Source of the DNA: Balanoglossus misakiensis
Taxonomy: Eukaryota > Hemichordata
Direction: 5' to 3'
Length of the DNA: 64,000 nucleotides
Assembly (NCBI GenBank): GCA_040954595.2
Contig: CM082580.2
Coordinates: forward strand, 1,302,001-1,366,000
Positions 23,101-37,900 of the stretch are shown piece after piece. The position numbers and the translations under genes were made by a program. The notes beneath the pieces were generated by a model. That model had not been told where the DNA came from. It saw nothing but the letters and a program-made list of their open reading frames with translations, and searched no databases. Positions within the stretch are counted from its first letter, which is position 1. Each line of letters begins with the position of its first letter.

Positions 23101-26100
23101 CAATGTCCATGGTTGCTTCCAAACAGCCTCGTTTATTTACCGATTTCTGTTGTGATGCGCATAACACATAGATAGGCCTATGCGCATAAGAACGTTTTCC
23201 ACTAGACTCTTTAGATCGACGGATAGTTGTACAATTTCCATGGTTGCTTCCAAACAGCCTCGTTTATTTACCGATTTCTGTTGTGAGGCGCAGAACACAT
23301 GATAGGCCTATGCGCATAAGACATTTTTCCACTAGACTCTGTAGATCGACGGATAGTTCTAAAATTTCCATGGTTGCTTCCAAACAGCCTCGTTTATTTA
23401 CCGAATTCTGTTGTGAGGCGCAGAGCACGTAATAGGCCTATGCGCATAAGAAAGTTTTCCACCAGACTCTGTAGATCGACGGATAGTTGTAAAATTTCCA
23501 TGGTTGCTTCCAAACAGCCTCGTTTATTTACCGATTTCTGTTGTGATGCGCAGAACACATATATAGGCATATGTGCATAATAAAGTTTTCCACTAGACTC
23601 TGTAGATCGAGAGATAGTTCTAAAATTTCCATGGTTGCTTCCAAACACAGCCTCGTTTGTTTACAAAATTCTGTTGTGATGCGCAGAACACATATATAGG
23701 CCTATGCGCATAATAACGTTATCCACTAGACTCTGTAGATCGACGGATAGTTGTAAAATTTCCATGGTTGCTTCCAAACAGCCTCGTTTATTTACCGAAT
23801 TCTGTTGTGAGGCGCAGAACACATAGATAGGCATATGTGCATAAGAAAGTTTTCCACTATAGACTCTGTAGATCGAGAGATAGTTCTAAAATGTCCATGG
23901 TTGCTTCCAAACACAGCCTCGTTTGTTTACAAAATTCTGTTGTGATGCGCAGAACACATATATAGGCCTATGCGCATAATAACGTTTTCCACTAGACTCT
24001 GTAGATCGACGGATAGCTGTAAAATTTCCATGGTTGCTTCCAAACAGCCTCGTTTATTTACCGAATTCTGTTGTGAGGCGCAGAACACATAGATAGGCAT
24101 ATGTGCATAAGAAAGTTTTCCACTACAGACTCTGTAGATCGAGAGATAGTTCTAAAATGTCCATGGTTGCTTCCAAACACAGCCTCGTTTATTTACCGAT
24201 TTCTGTTGTGATGCGCATAACACATAGATAGGCCTATGCGCATAAGAACGTTTTCCACTAGACTCTGTAGATCGACGGATAGCTGTAAAATTTCCATGGT
24301 TGCTTCCAAACAGCCTCGTTTATTTACCGATTTCTGTTGTGAGGCGCAGAACACATGATAGGCCTATGCGCATGAGACATTTTTCCACTAGACTCTGTAG
24401 ATCGACGGATAGTTGTAAAATTTCATGGTTGCTTCCAAATACAGCCTCGTTTATTTACCGATTTCTGTTGTGATGCGCATAACACATTGATAGGCCTATG
24501 CGCATAAGAACGTTTCCACTAGACTTTGTAGATCGACGGATAGTTGTACAATGTCCATGGTTGCTTCCAAACAGCCTCGTTTATTTACCGAATTCTGTTG
24601 TGAGGCGCAGAGCACGTAATAGGCCTATGCGCATAAGAAAGTTTTCTACCAGACTCTGTAGATCGACGGATAGTTGTAAAATTTCCATGGTTGCTTCCAA
24701 ACAGCCTCGTTTATTTACCGATTTCTGTTGTGATGCGCAGAACATATAGATAGGCATATGTGCATAATAAAGTTTTCCACTAGACTCTGTAGATCGAGAG
24801 ATAGTTCTAAAATTTCCATGGTTGCTTCCAAACACAGCCTCGTTTGTTTACAAAATTCTGTTGTGATGCGCAGAACACATATATAGGCCTATGCGCATAA
24901 TAACGTTTTCCACTAGACTCTGTAGATCGACGGATAGTTGTAAATTTTCCATGGTTGCTTCCAAATAGCCTCGTTTATTTACCGAATTCTGTTGTGAGGC
25001 GCAGAACACATAGATAGGCATATGTGCATAATAAAGTTTTCCACTATAGACTCTGTAGATCGAGAGATAGTTCTAAAATGTCCATGGTTGCTTCCAAACA
25101 CAGCCTCGTTTGTTTACAAAATTCTGTTGTGATGCGCAGAACACATATATAGGCCTATGCGCATAAGAACGTTTCCACTAGACTCTGTAGATCGACGGAT
25201 AGCTGTAAAATTTCCATGGTTGCTTCCAAACAGCCTCGTTTATTTACCGAATTCTGTTGTGAGGCGCAGAACACATACATATGCCTATGCGCATAAGAAA
25301 GTTTCCACTAGACTCTGTAGATCGACGGATAGTTCTAAAATTTCCATGGTTGCTTCCAAACACAGCCTCGTTTATTTACCGATTTCTGTTGTGATGCGCA
25401 TAACACATAGATAGGCCTATGCGCATAAGAACGTTTTCCACTAGACTCTGTAGATCGACGGATAGTTGTACAATTTCCATGGTTGCTTCCAAACAGCATC
25501 GTTTATTTACCGAATTCTGTTGTGAGGCGCAGAACACGTAATAGGTCTATGCGCATAAGGAAGTTTTCCACCAGACTCTGTAGATCGACGGATAGTTGTA
25601 AAATTTCATGGTTGCTTCCAAATACAGCCTCGTTTATTTACCGATTTCTGTTGTGATGCGCATAACACATAGATAGGCCTATGCGCATAAGAACGTTTTC
25701 CACTAGACTCTGTAGATCGACAGATAGTTGTACAATTTCCATGGTTGCTTCCAAACAGCCTCGTTTATTTACCGATTTCTGTTGTGAGGCGCAGAACACA
25801 TGATAGGCCTATGCGCATAAGACATTTTTCCACTAGACTCTGTAGATCGACGGATAGTTCTAAAATTTCCATGGTTGCTTCCAAACAGCCTCGTTTATTT
25901 ACCGAATTCTGTTGTGAGGCGCAGAGCACGTAATAGGCCTATGCGCATAAGAAAGTTTTCCACCAGACTCCGTAGATCGACGGATAGTTGTAAAATTTCC
26001 ATGGTTGTTTCCAAACACAGCCTCGTTCATTTACAAAATTCTGTTGTGATGCGCTGAACACATACATATGCCTATGCGCATAAGAAAGTTTCCACTAGAC

Positions 26101-27591
26101 TCTGTAGATCGACGGATAGTTCTAAAATTTCCATGATTGCTTCCAAACACATCCTCGATTGTTTACAAAATTCTGTTGTGATGCGCAGAACACATAGATA
26201 GGCCTATGCGCATATGAACGTTTTCCACTATACACTGTAGATCGAGAGATAGTTCTAAAACTTCCATGTTTGCTTCCAAACAGCCTCGTTTATTTGCGGA
26301 ATTCTGTTTTGAGGCGCAGAACACATAGATAGGCATATGTGAATAAGAAAGTTTTCCACTATAGACTCTGTAGATCGAGAGATAGTTGTAAAATTTCCAT
26401 GGTTGCTTCCAAACAGCCTCGTTTATTTACCGATTTCTGTTGTGAGGCGCAGAACACATAGATAGGCCTATGCGCATAAAAAACTTTTCAACTTTAGATC
26501 AACGGATAGTTCAAAAATTTCCATGGTTGTTTCCAAACAGCCTCGTTTATTTACCGAATTCTGTTGTGATGCGTAGAACACATACATATGCCTATGCGCA
26601 TAAGAAAGTTTTCCACCAGACTCTGTAGATCGACGGATAGTTGTAAAATTTCCATGGTTGCTTCCAAACAGCCTCGTTTATTTACCGAATTCTGTTGTTA
26701 GGCGCAGAACACGTTATAGGCCTATGCGCATAAGAAAGTTTTCCACCAGACTCTGTAGATGGACTGATAGTTGTAAAATTTCCATGGTTGCTTCCAAACA
26801 GCCTCGTTTATTTACTGATTTCTGTTGTGAGGCGCAGAACACATGATAGGCCAATGCGCATAAGACATTTTTCCACTAGACTCTGTAGATCGACGGATAG
26901 TTGTAAAATTTCCATGGTTGCTTCCAAACAACCTCGTTTGTTTACGAATTCTGTTGTGATGCGCAGAACACATATATAGGGCTATGCGCATAAGAAAGTT
27001 TTCCACCAGACTCCGTAGATCGACGGATAGTTGTAAAATTTCCATGGTTGCTTCCAAACAGCCTCGTTTATTTACCGAATTCTGTTGTGAGGCGCAGAAC
27101 ACATAGATAGGCATATGTGCATAAGAAAGTTTTCCACTATAGACTCTGTAGATCGAGAGATAGTTCTAAAATGTCCATGGTTGCTACCAAACACAGCCTC
27201 GTTTGTTTACAAAATTCTGTTGTGATGCGCAGAACACATAGATAGGCCTATGCGCATATGAACGTTTTCCACCATACACTGTAGATCGAGAGATAGTTCT
27301 AAAACTTCCATGTTTGCTTCCAAACAGCCTCGTTTATTTGCGGAATTCTGTTTTGAGGCGCAGAACACATAGATAGGCATATGTGAATAAGAAAGTTTTC
27401 CACTATAGACTCTGTAGATCGAGAGATAGTTGTAAAATTTCCATGGTTGCTTCCAAACAGCCTCGTTTATTTACCGATTTCTGTTGTGAGGCGCAGAACA
27501 CATAGATAGGCCTATGCGCATAAAAAACTTTTCAACTTTAGATCAACGGATAGTTCTAAAATTTCCATCGTTGTTTCCAAACAGCCTCGTT

Positions 27592-30500
27592 TATTTACTG
27601 ATTTCTGTTGTGAGGCGCAGAACACATGATAGGCCAATGCGCATAAGACATTTTTCCACTAGACTCTGTAGATCGACGGATAGTTGTAAAATTTCCATGG
27701 TTGCTTCCAAACAACCTCGTTTGTTTACGAATTCTGTTGTGATGCGCAGAACACATATATAGGCCTATGCGCATAAGAACGTTTTCCACTAGACTCTGTA
27801 GATCGAGAGATAGTTCTAAAATTTCCATGGTTGCTTCCAAACAGCCTCGTTTATTTACCGAATTCTGTTGTGAGACGCAGAACACGTAATAGGCCTATGC
27901 GCATAAGAAAGTTTTCCACCAGACTCCGTAGATCGACGGATAGTTGTAAAATTTCCATGGTTGCTTCCAAACAGCCTCGTTTATTTACGGAATTCTGTTG
28001 TGAGGCGCAGAACACGTAATAGGCCTATGCGCATTAGAAAGTTTTCCACAGGACTCTGTAGATCGACGGATAGTTGTAAAATGTCCATGGTTGCTTCCAA
28101 ATACAGCCTCGTTTATTTACCGATTTCTGTTGTGATGCGCATAACATATATATAGGCCTATGCGCAAAAGAACGTTTTCCACTAGACTCTGTAGATCGAC
28201 GGATAGCTGTAAAATTTCCATGTTTGCTTGCAAACAGCCTTGTTTATTTACGGAATTCTGTTTTGAGGCGCAGAACACATGATAGGCCTATGCGCATACG
28301 ACATTTTTCCACTAGACTCTGTAGATCGACGGATAGTTGTAAAATTTCCATGGTTGCTTCCAAACAACCTCGTTTGTTTACCGAATTCTGTTGTGATGCG
28401 CAGAACACATATATAGGCCTATGCGCATAAGAACGTTTTCCACTAGACTCTGTAGATCGACGGATAGTTGTAAAATGTTCATGGTTGCTTCCAAATACAG
28501 CCTCGTTTATTTACCGATTTCTGTTGTGATGCGCATAACACATAGATAGGCCTATGCGCATTATAACGTTTTCCACTAGACTCTGTAGATCGACGGATAG
28601 TTGTAAAATTTCCATGGTTGCTTCCAAACAGCCTCGTTTATTTACCGAATTCTGTTGTTAGGCGCAGAACACGTTATAGGCCTATGCGCATAAGAAAGTT
28701 TTCCACCAGACTCTGTAGATCGACGGATTTTTGTAAAATTTCCATGGTTGCTTCCAAACAGCCTCGTTTATTTACCGAATTCTGTTGTTAGGCGCAGAAC
28801 ACGTTATAGGCCTATGCGCATAAGAAAGTTTTCCACCAGACTCTGTAGATGGACTGATAGTTGTAAAATTTCCATGGTTGCTTCCAAACAGCCTCGTTTA
28901 TTTACTGATTTCTGTTGTGAGGCGCAGAACACATGATAGGCCAATGCGCATAAGACATTTTTCCACTAGACTCTGTAGATCGACGGATAGTTGTAAAATT
29001 CCCATGGTTGCTTCCAAACAACCTCGTTTGTTTACGAATTCTGTTGTGATGCGCAGAACACATATATAGGGCTATGCGCATAAGAAAGTTTCCCACCAGA
29101 CTCCGTAGATCGACGGATAGTTGTAAAATTTCCATGGTTGCTTCCAAACAGCCTCGTTTATTTACCGAATTCTGTTGTGAGGCGCAGAACACATAGATAG
29201 GCATATGTGCATAAGAAAGTTTTCCACTATAGACTCTGTAGATCGAGAGATAGTTCTAAAATGTCCATGGTTGCTACCAAACACAGCCTCGTTTGTTTAC
29301 AAAATTCTGTTGTGATGAGCAGAACACATAGATAGGCCTATGCGCATATGAACGTTTTCCACCATACACTGTAGATCGAGAGATAGTTCTAAAACTTCCA
29401 TGTTTGCTTCCAAACAGCCTCGTTTATTTGCGGAATTCTGTTTTGAGGCGCAGAACACATAGATAGGCATATGTGAATAAGAAAGTTTTCCACTATAGAC
29501 TCTGTAGATCGAGAGATAGTTGTAAAATTTCCATGGTTGCTTCCAAACAGCCTCGTTTATTTACCGATTTCTGTTGTGAGGCGCAGAACACATAGGTAGG
29601 CCTATGCGCATAAAAAACTTTTCAACTTTAGATCAACGGATAGTTCTAAAATTTCCATGGTTGTTTCCAAACAGCCTCGTTTATTTACCGAATTCTGTTG
29701 TGATGCGTAGAACACATACATATGCCTATGCGCATAAGAAAGTTTTCCACTAGACTCCGTAGATCGACGAATAGTTCTAAAATGTCCATGGTTGCTTCCA
29801 AACAAAGCCTGGTTTGTTTACAAAATTCTGTTGTGATGCGCAGAACACATAGATAGGCCTATGCGCATATGAACGTTTTCCACTATACTCTGTAGATCGA
29901 GAGATAGTTCTAAAATTTCCATGTTTGCTTCCAAACAGCCTCGTTTATTTACGGAATTCTGTTTTGAGGCGCAGAACACATAGATAGGCATATGTGCATA
30001 AGAAAGTTTTCCACTATAGACTCTGTAGATCGAGAGATAGTTCTAAAATGTCCATGGTTGCTTCCAAACACAGCCTCGTTTGTTTACAAAATTCTGTTGT
30101 GATGCGCAGAACACATATATAGGCCTATGCGCATAATAACGTTTTCCACTAGACTCTGTAGATCGACGGATAGTTGTAAAATTTCCATGGTTGCTTCCAA
30201 ACAGCCTCGTTTATTTACCGAATTCTGTTGTAAGGCACAGAACACATAGATAGGCCTATGTGCATAAGAAAGTTTTCCACTATAGACTCTGTAGATCGAG
30301 AGATAGTTCTAAAATGTCCATGGTTGCTTCCAAACACAGCCTCGTTTGTTTACAAAATTCTGTTGTGATGCGCAGAACACATATATAGGCCTATGCGCAT
30401 AATAACGTTTTCCACTAGACTCTGTAGATCGACGGATAGTTGTAAAATTTCCATGGTTGCTTCCAAACAGCCTCGTTTATTTACCGAATTCTGTTGTGAG

Positions 30501-31624
30501 GCGCAGAACACATAGATAGGCATATGTGCATAAGAAAGTTTTCCACTATAGACTCTGTAGATCGAGAGATAGTTCTAAAATGTCCATGGTTGCTACCAAA
30601 CACAGCCTCGTTTGTTTACAAAATTCTGTTGTGATGCGCAGAACACATATATAGGCCTATGCGCATAAGAACGTTTCCACTAGACTCTGTAGATCGACGG
30701 ATAGTTGTAAAATTTCCATGGTTGCTTCCAAACAGCCTCGTTTATTTACTGATTTCTGTTGTGAGGCGCAGAACACATGATAGGCCAATGCGCATAAGAC
30801 ATTTTTCCACTAGACTCTGTAGATCGACGGATAGTTGTAAAATTTCCATGGTTGCTTCCAAACAACCTCGTTTGTTTACGAATTCTGTTGTGATGCGCAG
30901 AACACATATATAGGCCTATGCGCATAAGAACGTTTTCCACTAGACTCTGTAGATCGAGAGATAGTTCTAAAATTTCCATGGTTGCTTCCAAACAGCCTCG
31001 TTTATTTACCGAATTCTGTTGTGAGACGCAGAACACGTAATAGGCCTATGCGCATAAGAAAGTTTTCCACCAGACTCCGTAGATCGACGGATAGTTGTAA
31101 AATTTCCATGGTTGCTTCCAAACAGCCTCGTTTATTTACCGAATTCTGTTGTGAGGCGCAGAACACATAGATAGGCCTATGTGCATAAGAAAGTTTTCCA
31201 CTATAGACTCTGTAGATCGAGAGATAGTTCTAAAATGTCCATGGTTGCTACCAAACACAGCCTCGTTTGTTTACAAAATTCTGTTGTGATGCGCAGAACA
31301 CATAGATAGGCCTATGCGCATATGAACGTTTTCCACTATACACTGTAGATCGAGAGATAGTTCTAAAACTTCCATGTTTGCTTCCAAACAGCCTCGTTTA
31401 TTTGCGGAATTCTGTTTTGAGGCGCAGAACACATAGATAGGCATATGTGAATAAGAAAGTTTTCCACTATAGACTCTGTAGATCGAGAGATAGTTGTAAA
31501 ATTTCCATGGTTGCTTCCAAACAGCCTCGTTTATTTACCGATTTCTGTTGTGAGGCGCAGAACACATAGATAGGCCTATGCGCATAAAAAACTTTTCAAC
31601 TTTAGATCAACGGATAGTTCTAAA
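27592..31624 (+). repeat. SatA block duplicating 720-4752
   Basis: At a constant offset of 26872 this block reproduces 720-4752, including both 3151-bp units. Pairs are 959/27831, 1352/28224, 1876/28748, 2730/29602, 3787/30659 and 4110/30982. Rare shared variants include AAAATTCCCATGG near 2127/28999, CGGATTTTTG near 1853/28725 and CATAGGTAGG near 2721/29593. Left of 27592 the sequence (about 26600-27590) follows 1850-2780 instead, so a recombination junction lies near 27590. Confidence 0.9.
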
Positions 31625-34600
31625 ATTTCCATGGTTGCTTCCAAACACAGCCTCGTTTGTTTACAAAATTCTGTTGTGATGCGCAGAACACATATATAGG
31701 CCTATGCGCATAAGAACGTTTTCCACTAGACTCTGTATATCCACGGATAGCTGTAAAATTGCCATGTTTGCTTCCAAACAGCCTCGTTTATTTACGGAAT
31801 TCTGTTTTTAGGCGCAGAACACATAGATAGGCATATGTGCATAAGAAAGTTTTCCACTATAGACTCTGTAGATCGAGAGATAGTTCTAAAATGTCCATGG
31901 TTGCTTCCAAACACAGCCTCGTTTGTTTACAAAATTCTGTTGTGATGCGCAGAACACATATATAGGCCTATGCGCAAAAGAACGTTTTCCACTAGACTCT
32001 GTAGATCGACGGATAGCTGTAAAATTTCCATGGTTGCTTCCAAACTGCCTCGTTTATTTACCGATTTCTGTTGTGAGGCGCAGAACACATGATAGGCCTA
32101 TGCGCATAAGACATTTTTCCACTAGACTCTGTAGATCGACGGATAGTTCTAAAATTTCCATGGTTGCTTCCAAACAGCCTCGTTTATTTACGGAATTCTG
32201 TTGTGAGGCGCAGAACACGTAATAGGCCTATGCGCATTAGAAAGTTTTCCACAAGACTCTGTAGATCGACGGATAGTTGTAAAATGTCCATGGTTGCTTC
32301 CAAATACAGCCTCGTTTATTTACCGATTTCTGTTGTGATGCGCATAACACATATATAGGCCTATGCGCAAAAGAACGTTTTCCACTAGACTCTGTAGATC
32401 GACGGATAGCTGTAAAATTTCCATGTTTGCTTGCAAACAGCCTCGTTTATTTACGGAATTCTGTTTTGAGGCGCAGAACACATGATAGGCCTATGCGCAT
32501 ACGACATTTTTCCACTAGACTCTGTAGATCGACGGATAGTTGTAAAATTTCCATGGTTGCTTCCAAACAGCCTCGTTTATTTACCGAATTCTGTTGTAAG
32601 GCACAGAACACATAGATAGGCCTATGTGCATAAGAAAGTTTTCCACTATAGACTCTGTAGATCGAGAGATAGTTCTAAAATGTCCATGGTTGCTTCCAAA
32701 CACAGCCTCGTTTGTTTACAAAATTCTGTTGTGATGCGCAGAACACATATATAGGCCTATGCGCATAATAACGTTTTCCACTAGACTCTGTAGATCGACG
32801 GATAGTTGTAAAATTTCCATGGTTGCTTCCAAACAGCCTCGTTTATTTACCGAATTCTGTTGTGAGGCGCAGAACACATAGATAGGCATATGTGCATAAG
32901 AAAGTTTTCCACTATAGACTCTGTAGATCGAGAGATAGTTCTAAAATGTCCATGGTTGCTACCAAACACAGCCTCGTTTGTTTACAAAATTCTGTTGTGA
33001 TGCGCAGAACACATATATAGGCCTATGCGCATAAGAACGTTTCCACTAGACTCTGTAGATCGACGGATAGTTGTAAATTTTCCATGGTTGCTTCCAAACA
33101 GCCTCGTTTATTTACTGATTTCTGTTGTGAGGCGCAGAACACATGATAGGCCAATGCGCATAAGACATTTTTCCACTAGACTCTGTAGATCGACGGATAG
33201 TTGTAAAATTTCCATGGTTGCTTCCAAACAACCTCGTTTGTTTACGAATTCTGTTGTGATGCGCAGAACACATATATAGGCCTATGCGCATAAGAACGTT
33301 TTCCACTAGACTCTGTAGATCGAGAGATAGTTCTAAAATTTCCATGGTTGCTTCCAAACAGCCTCGTTTATTTACCGAATTCTGTTGTGAGACGCAGAAC
33401 ACGTAATAGGCCTATGCGCATAAGAAAGTTTTCCACCAGACTCCGTAGATCGACGGATAGTTGTAAAATTTCCATGGTTGCTTCCAAACAGCCTCGTTTA
33501 TTTACCGAATTCTGTTGTGAGGCGCAGAACACATAGATAGGCCTATGTGCATAAGAAACTTTTCAACTTTAGATCAACGGATAGTTCTAAAATGTCCATG
33601 GTTGCTACCAAACACAGCCTCGTTTGTTTACAAAATTCTGTTGTGATGCGCAGAACACATAGATAGGCCTATGCGCATATGAACGTTTTCCACTATACAC
33701 TGTAGATCGAGAGATAGTTCTAAAACTTCCATGTTTGCTTCCAAACAGCCTCGTTTATTTGCGGAATTCTGTTTTGAGGCGCAGAACACATAGATAGGCA
33801 TATGTGAATAAGAAAGTTTTCCACTATAGACTCTGTAGATCGAGAGATAGTTGTAAAATTTCCATGGTTGCTTCCAAACAGCCTCGTTTATTTACCGATT
33901 TCTGTTGTGAGGCGCAGAACACATAGATAGGCCTATGCGCATAAAAAACTTTTCAACTTTAGATCAACGGATAGTTCTAAAATTTCCATGGTTGCTTCCA
34001 AACACAGCCTCGTTTGTTTACAAAATTCTGTTGTGATGCGCAGAACACATATATAGGCCTATGCGCATAAGAACGTTTTCCACTAGACTCTGTATATCCA
34101 CGGATAGCTGTAAAATTGCCATGTTTGCTTCCAAACAGCCTCGTTTATTTACGGAATTCTGTTTTTAGGCGCAGAACACATAGATAGGCATATGTGCATA
34201 AGAAAGTTTTCCACTATAGACTCTGTAGATCGAGAGATAGTTCTAAAATGTCCATGGTTGCTTCCAAACACAGCCTCGTTTGTTTACAAAATTCTGTTGT
34301 GATGCGCAGAACACATATATAGGCCTATGCGCAAAAGAACGTTTTCCACTAGACTCTGTAGATCGACGGATAGCTGTAAAATTTCCATGGTTGCTTCCAA
34401 ACTGCCTCGTTTATTTACCGATTTCTGTTGTGAGGCGCAGAAAACATGATAGGCCTATGCGCATAAGACATTTTTCCACTAGACTCTGTAGATCGACGGA
34501 TAGTTCTAAAATTTCCATGGTTGCTTCCAAACAGCCTCGTTTATTTACGGAATTCTGTTGTGAGGCGCAGAACACGTAATAGGCCTATGCGCATTAGAAA

Positions 34601-34903
34601 GTTTTCCACAAGACTCTGTAGATCGACGGATAGTTGTAAAATGTCCATGGTTGCTTCCAAATAAAGCCTCGTTTATTTACCGATTTCTGTTGTGATGCGC
34701 ATAACACATATATAGGCCTATGCGCAAAAGAACGTTTTCCACTAGACTCTGTAGATCGACGGATAGCTGTAAAATTTCCATGTTTGCTTGCAAACAGCCT
34801 CGTTTATTTACGGAATTCTGTTTTGAGGCGCAGAACACATGATAGGCCTATGCGCATACGACATTTTTCCACTAGACTCTGTAGATCGACGGATAGTTGT
34901 AAA
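30175..34903 (+). repeat. SatA tandem duplication, about 2.36-kb period
   Basis: Unit 1 is about 30175-32540 and unit 2 about 32541-34903. The offset is 2366 in the first part (30746/33112, 30982/33348) and 2357 in the second (31923/34280, 32427/34784). Both units carry the unusual TGTATATCCACGG monomer (31736 and 34093), which I found nowhere else in the window. In unit 2 the short-monomer motif is fused to another block near 33550, which accounts for a lost piece between 33.5 and 33.6 kb. Confidence 0.85.
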
Positions 34904-37900
34904 ATGTCCATGGTTGCTTCCAAACAACCTCGTTTGTTTACCGAATTCTGTTGTGATGCGCAGAACACATATATAGGCCTATGCGCATAAGAACGTTTTC
35001 CACTAGACTCTGTAGATCGACGGATAGTTGTAAAATGTTCATGGTTGCTTCCAAATACAGCCTCGTTTATTTACCGATTTCTGTTGTGATGCGCATAACA
35101 CATAGATAGGCCTATGCGCATTATAACGTTTTCCACTAGACTCTGTAGATCGACGGATAGTTGTAAAATTTCCATGGTTGCTTCCAAACAGCCTCGTTTA
35201 TTTACCGAATTCTGTTGTTTGGCGCAGAACACGTTATAGGCCTATGCGCATAAGAAAGTTTTCCACCAGACTCTGTAGATCGACGGATAGTTGTAAAATT
35301 TCCATGGTTGCTTCCAAACAGCCTCGTTTATTTACCGAATTCTGTTGTTAGGCGCAGAACACGTTATAGGCCTATGCGCATAAGAAAGTTTTCCACCAGA
35401 CTCTGTAGATGGACTGATAGTTGTAAAATTTCCATGGTTGCTTCCAAACAGCCTCGTTTATTTACTGATTTCTGTTGTGAGGCGCAGAACACATGATAGG
35501 CCAATGCGCATAAGACATTTTTCCACTAGACTCTGTAGATCGACGGATAGTTGTAAAATTTCCATGGTTGCTTCCAAACAACCTCGTTTGTTTACGAATT
35601 CTGTTGTGATGCGCAGAACACATATATAGGGCTATGCGCATAAGAAAGTTTTCCACCAGACTCCGTAGATCGACGGATAGTTGTAAAATTTCCATGGTTG
35701 CTTCCAAACAGCCTCGTTTATTTACCGAATTCTGTTGTGAGGCGCAGAACACATAGATAGGCATATGTGCATAAGAAAGTTTTCCACTATAGACTCTGTA
35801 GATCGAGAGATAGTTCTAAAATGTCCATGGTTGCTACCAAACACAGCCTCGTTTGTTTACAAAATTCTGTTGTGATGCGCAGAACACATAGATAGGCCTA
35901 TGCGCATATGAACGTTTTCCACCATACACTGTAGATCGAGAGATAGTTCTAAAACTTCCATGTTTGCTTCCAACAACCTCGTTTATTTGCGGAATTCTGT
36001 TGTGATGCGCAGAACACATATATAGGCCTATGCGCATAATAACGTTTTCCACTAGACTCTGTACATCGACGGATAGTTGTAAAATTTCCATGGTTGCTTC
36101 CAAACAGCCTCGTTTATTTACCGAATTCTGTTGTAAGGCACAGAACACATAGATAGGCCTATGTGCATAAGAAAGTTTTCCACTATAGACTCTGTAGATC
36201 GAGAGATAGTTCTAAAATGTCGATGGTTGCTTCCAAACACAGCCTCGTTTGTTTACAAAATTCTGTTGTGATGCGCAGAACACATATATAGGCCTATGCG
36301 CATAATAACGTTTTCCACTAGACTCTGTAGATCGACGGATAGTTGTAAAATTTCCATGGTTGCTTCCAAACAGCCTCGTTTATTTACCGAATTCTGTTGT
36401 GAGGCGCAGAACACATAGATAGGCATATGTGCATAAGAAAGTTTTCCACTATAGACTCTGTAGATCGAGAGATAGTTCTAAAATGTCCATGGTTGCTACC
36501 AAACACAGCCTCGTTTGTTTACAAAATTCTGTTGTGATGCGCAGAACACATATATAGGCCTATGCGCATAAGAACGTTTCCACTAGACTCTGTAGATCGA
36601 CGGATAGTTGTAAAATTTCCATGGTTGCTTCCAAACAGCCTCGTTTATTTACCGAATTCTGTTGTTAGGCGCAGAACACGTTATAGGCCTATGCGCATAA
36701 GAAAGTTTTCCACCAGACTCTGTAGATGGACTGATAGTTGTAAAATTTCCATGGTTGCTTCCAAACAGCCTCGTTTATTTACTGATTTCTGTTGTGAGGC
36801 GCAGAACACATGATAGGCCAATGCGCATAAGACATTTTTCCACTAGACTCTGTAGATCGACGGATAGTTGTAAAATTTCCATGGTTGCTTCCAAACAACC
36901 TCGTTTGTTTACGAATTCTGTTGTGATGCGCAGAACACATATATAGGCCTATGCGCATAAGAACGTTTTCCACTTGACTCTGTAGATCGAGAGATAGTTC
37001 TAAAATTTCCATGGTTGCTTCCAAACAGCCTCGTTTATTTACCGAATTCTGTTGTGAGACGCAGAACACGTAATAGGCCTATGCGCATAAGAAAGTTTTC
37101 CACCAGACTCCGTAGATCGACGGATAGTTGTAAAATTTCCATGGTTGCTTCCAAACAGCCTCGTTTATTTACCGAATTCTGTTGTGAGGCGCAGAACACA
37201 TAGATAGGCATATGTGCATAAGAAAGTTTTCCACTATAGACTCTGTAGATCGAGAGATAGTTCTAAAATGTCCATTGCTGCTACCAAACACAGCCTCGTT
37301 TGTTTACAAAATTCTGTTGTGATGCGCAGAACACATATATAGGCCTATGCGCATATGAACGTTTTCCACTATACACTGTAGATCGAGAGATAGTTCTAAA
37401 ACTTCCATGTTTGCTTCCAAACAGCCTCGTTTATTTGCGGAATTCTGTTTTGAGGCGCAGAACACATAGATAGGCATATGTGAATAAGAAAGTTTTCCAC
37501 TATAGACTCTGTAGATCGAGAGATAGTTGTAAAATTTCCATGGTTGCTTCCAAACAGCCTCGTTTATTTACCGATTTCTGTTGTGAGGCGCAGAACACAT
37601 AGATAGGCCTATGCGCATAAAAAACTTTTCAACTTTAGATCAACGGATAGTTCTAAAATTTCCATGGTTGTTTCCAAACAGCCTCGTTTATTTACCGAAT
37701 TCTGTTGTGATGCGTAGAACACATACATATGCCTATGCGCATAAGAAAGTTTTCCACTAGACTCCGTAGATCGACGAATAGTTCTAAAATGTCCATGGTT
37801 GCTTCCAAACAAAGCCTGGTTTGTTTACAAAATTCTGTTGTGATGCGCAGAACACATAGATAGGCCTATGCGCATATGAACGTTTTCCACTATACTCTGT

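Larger units (their letters stand above)
13300..26689 (+). repeat. Large SatA duplication block, copy 1
   Basis: This block recurs at about 43330-55363 with the same order of monomer variants. Landmarks pair as 14111/44144 and 15102/45135 (offset 30033), 17452/45992 (28540), 19164/47705 and 20682/49223 (28541), 21137/49808, 22063/50734 and 24498/53169 (28671), and 25745/54419 (28674). Each offset change is explained. The transposon accounts for 1493 bp, one extra T near 47656 for 1, one extra monomer at about 49384-49513 for 130, and a 130-versus-133 monomer replacement near 25.3 kb for 3. The shared block ends at 26689/55363, where copy 1 continues with GAATTCTGTTGTTAGG and copy 2 with GATTTCTGTTGTGATG. 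Confidence 0.92.

Noticed and set aside
26590-27592. Whether the large duplication could be a false join in the assembly.
   Set aside because: The copies differ by a transposon, a monomer gain, a conversion-like patch, local trimer expansion and scattered bases, which a simple artefact would not create. It remains open until reads spanning the joins are seen.
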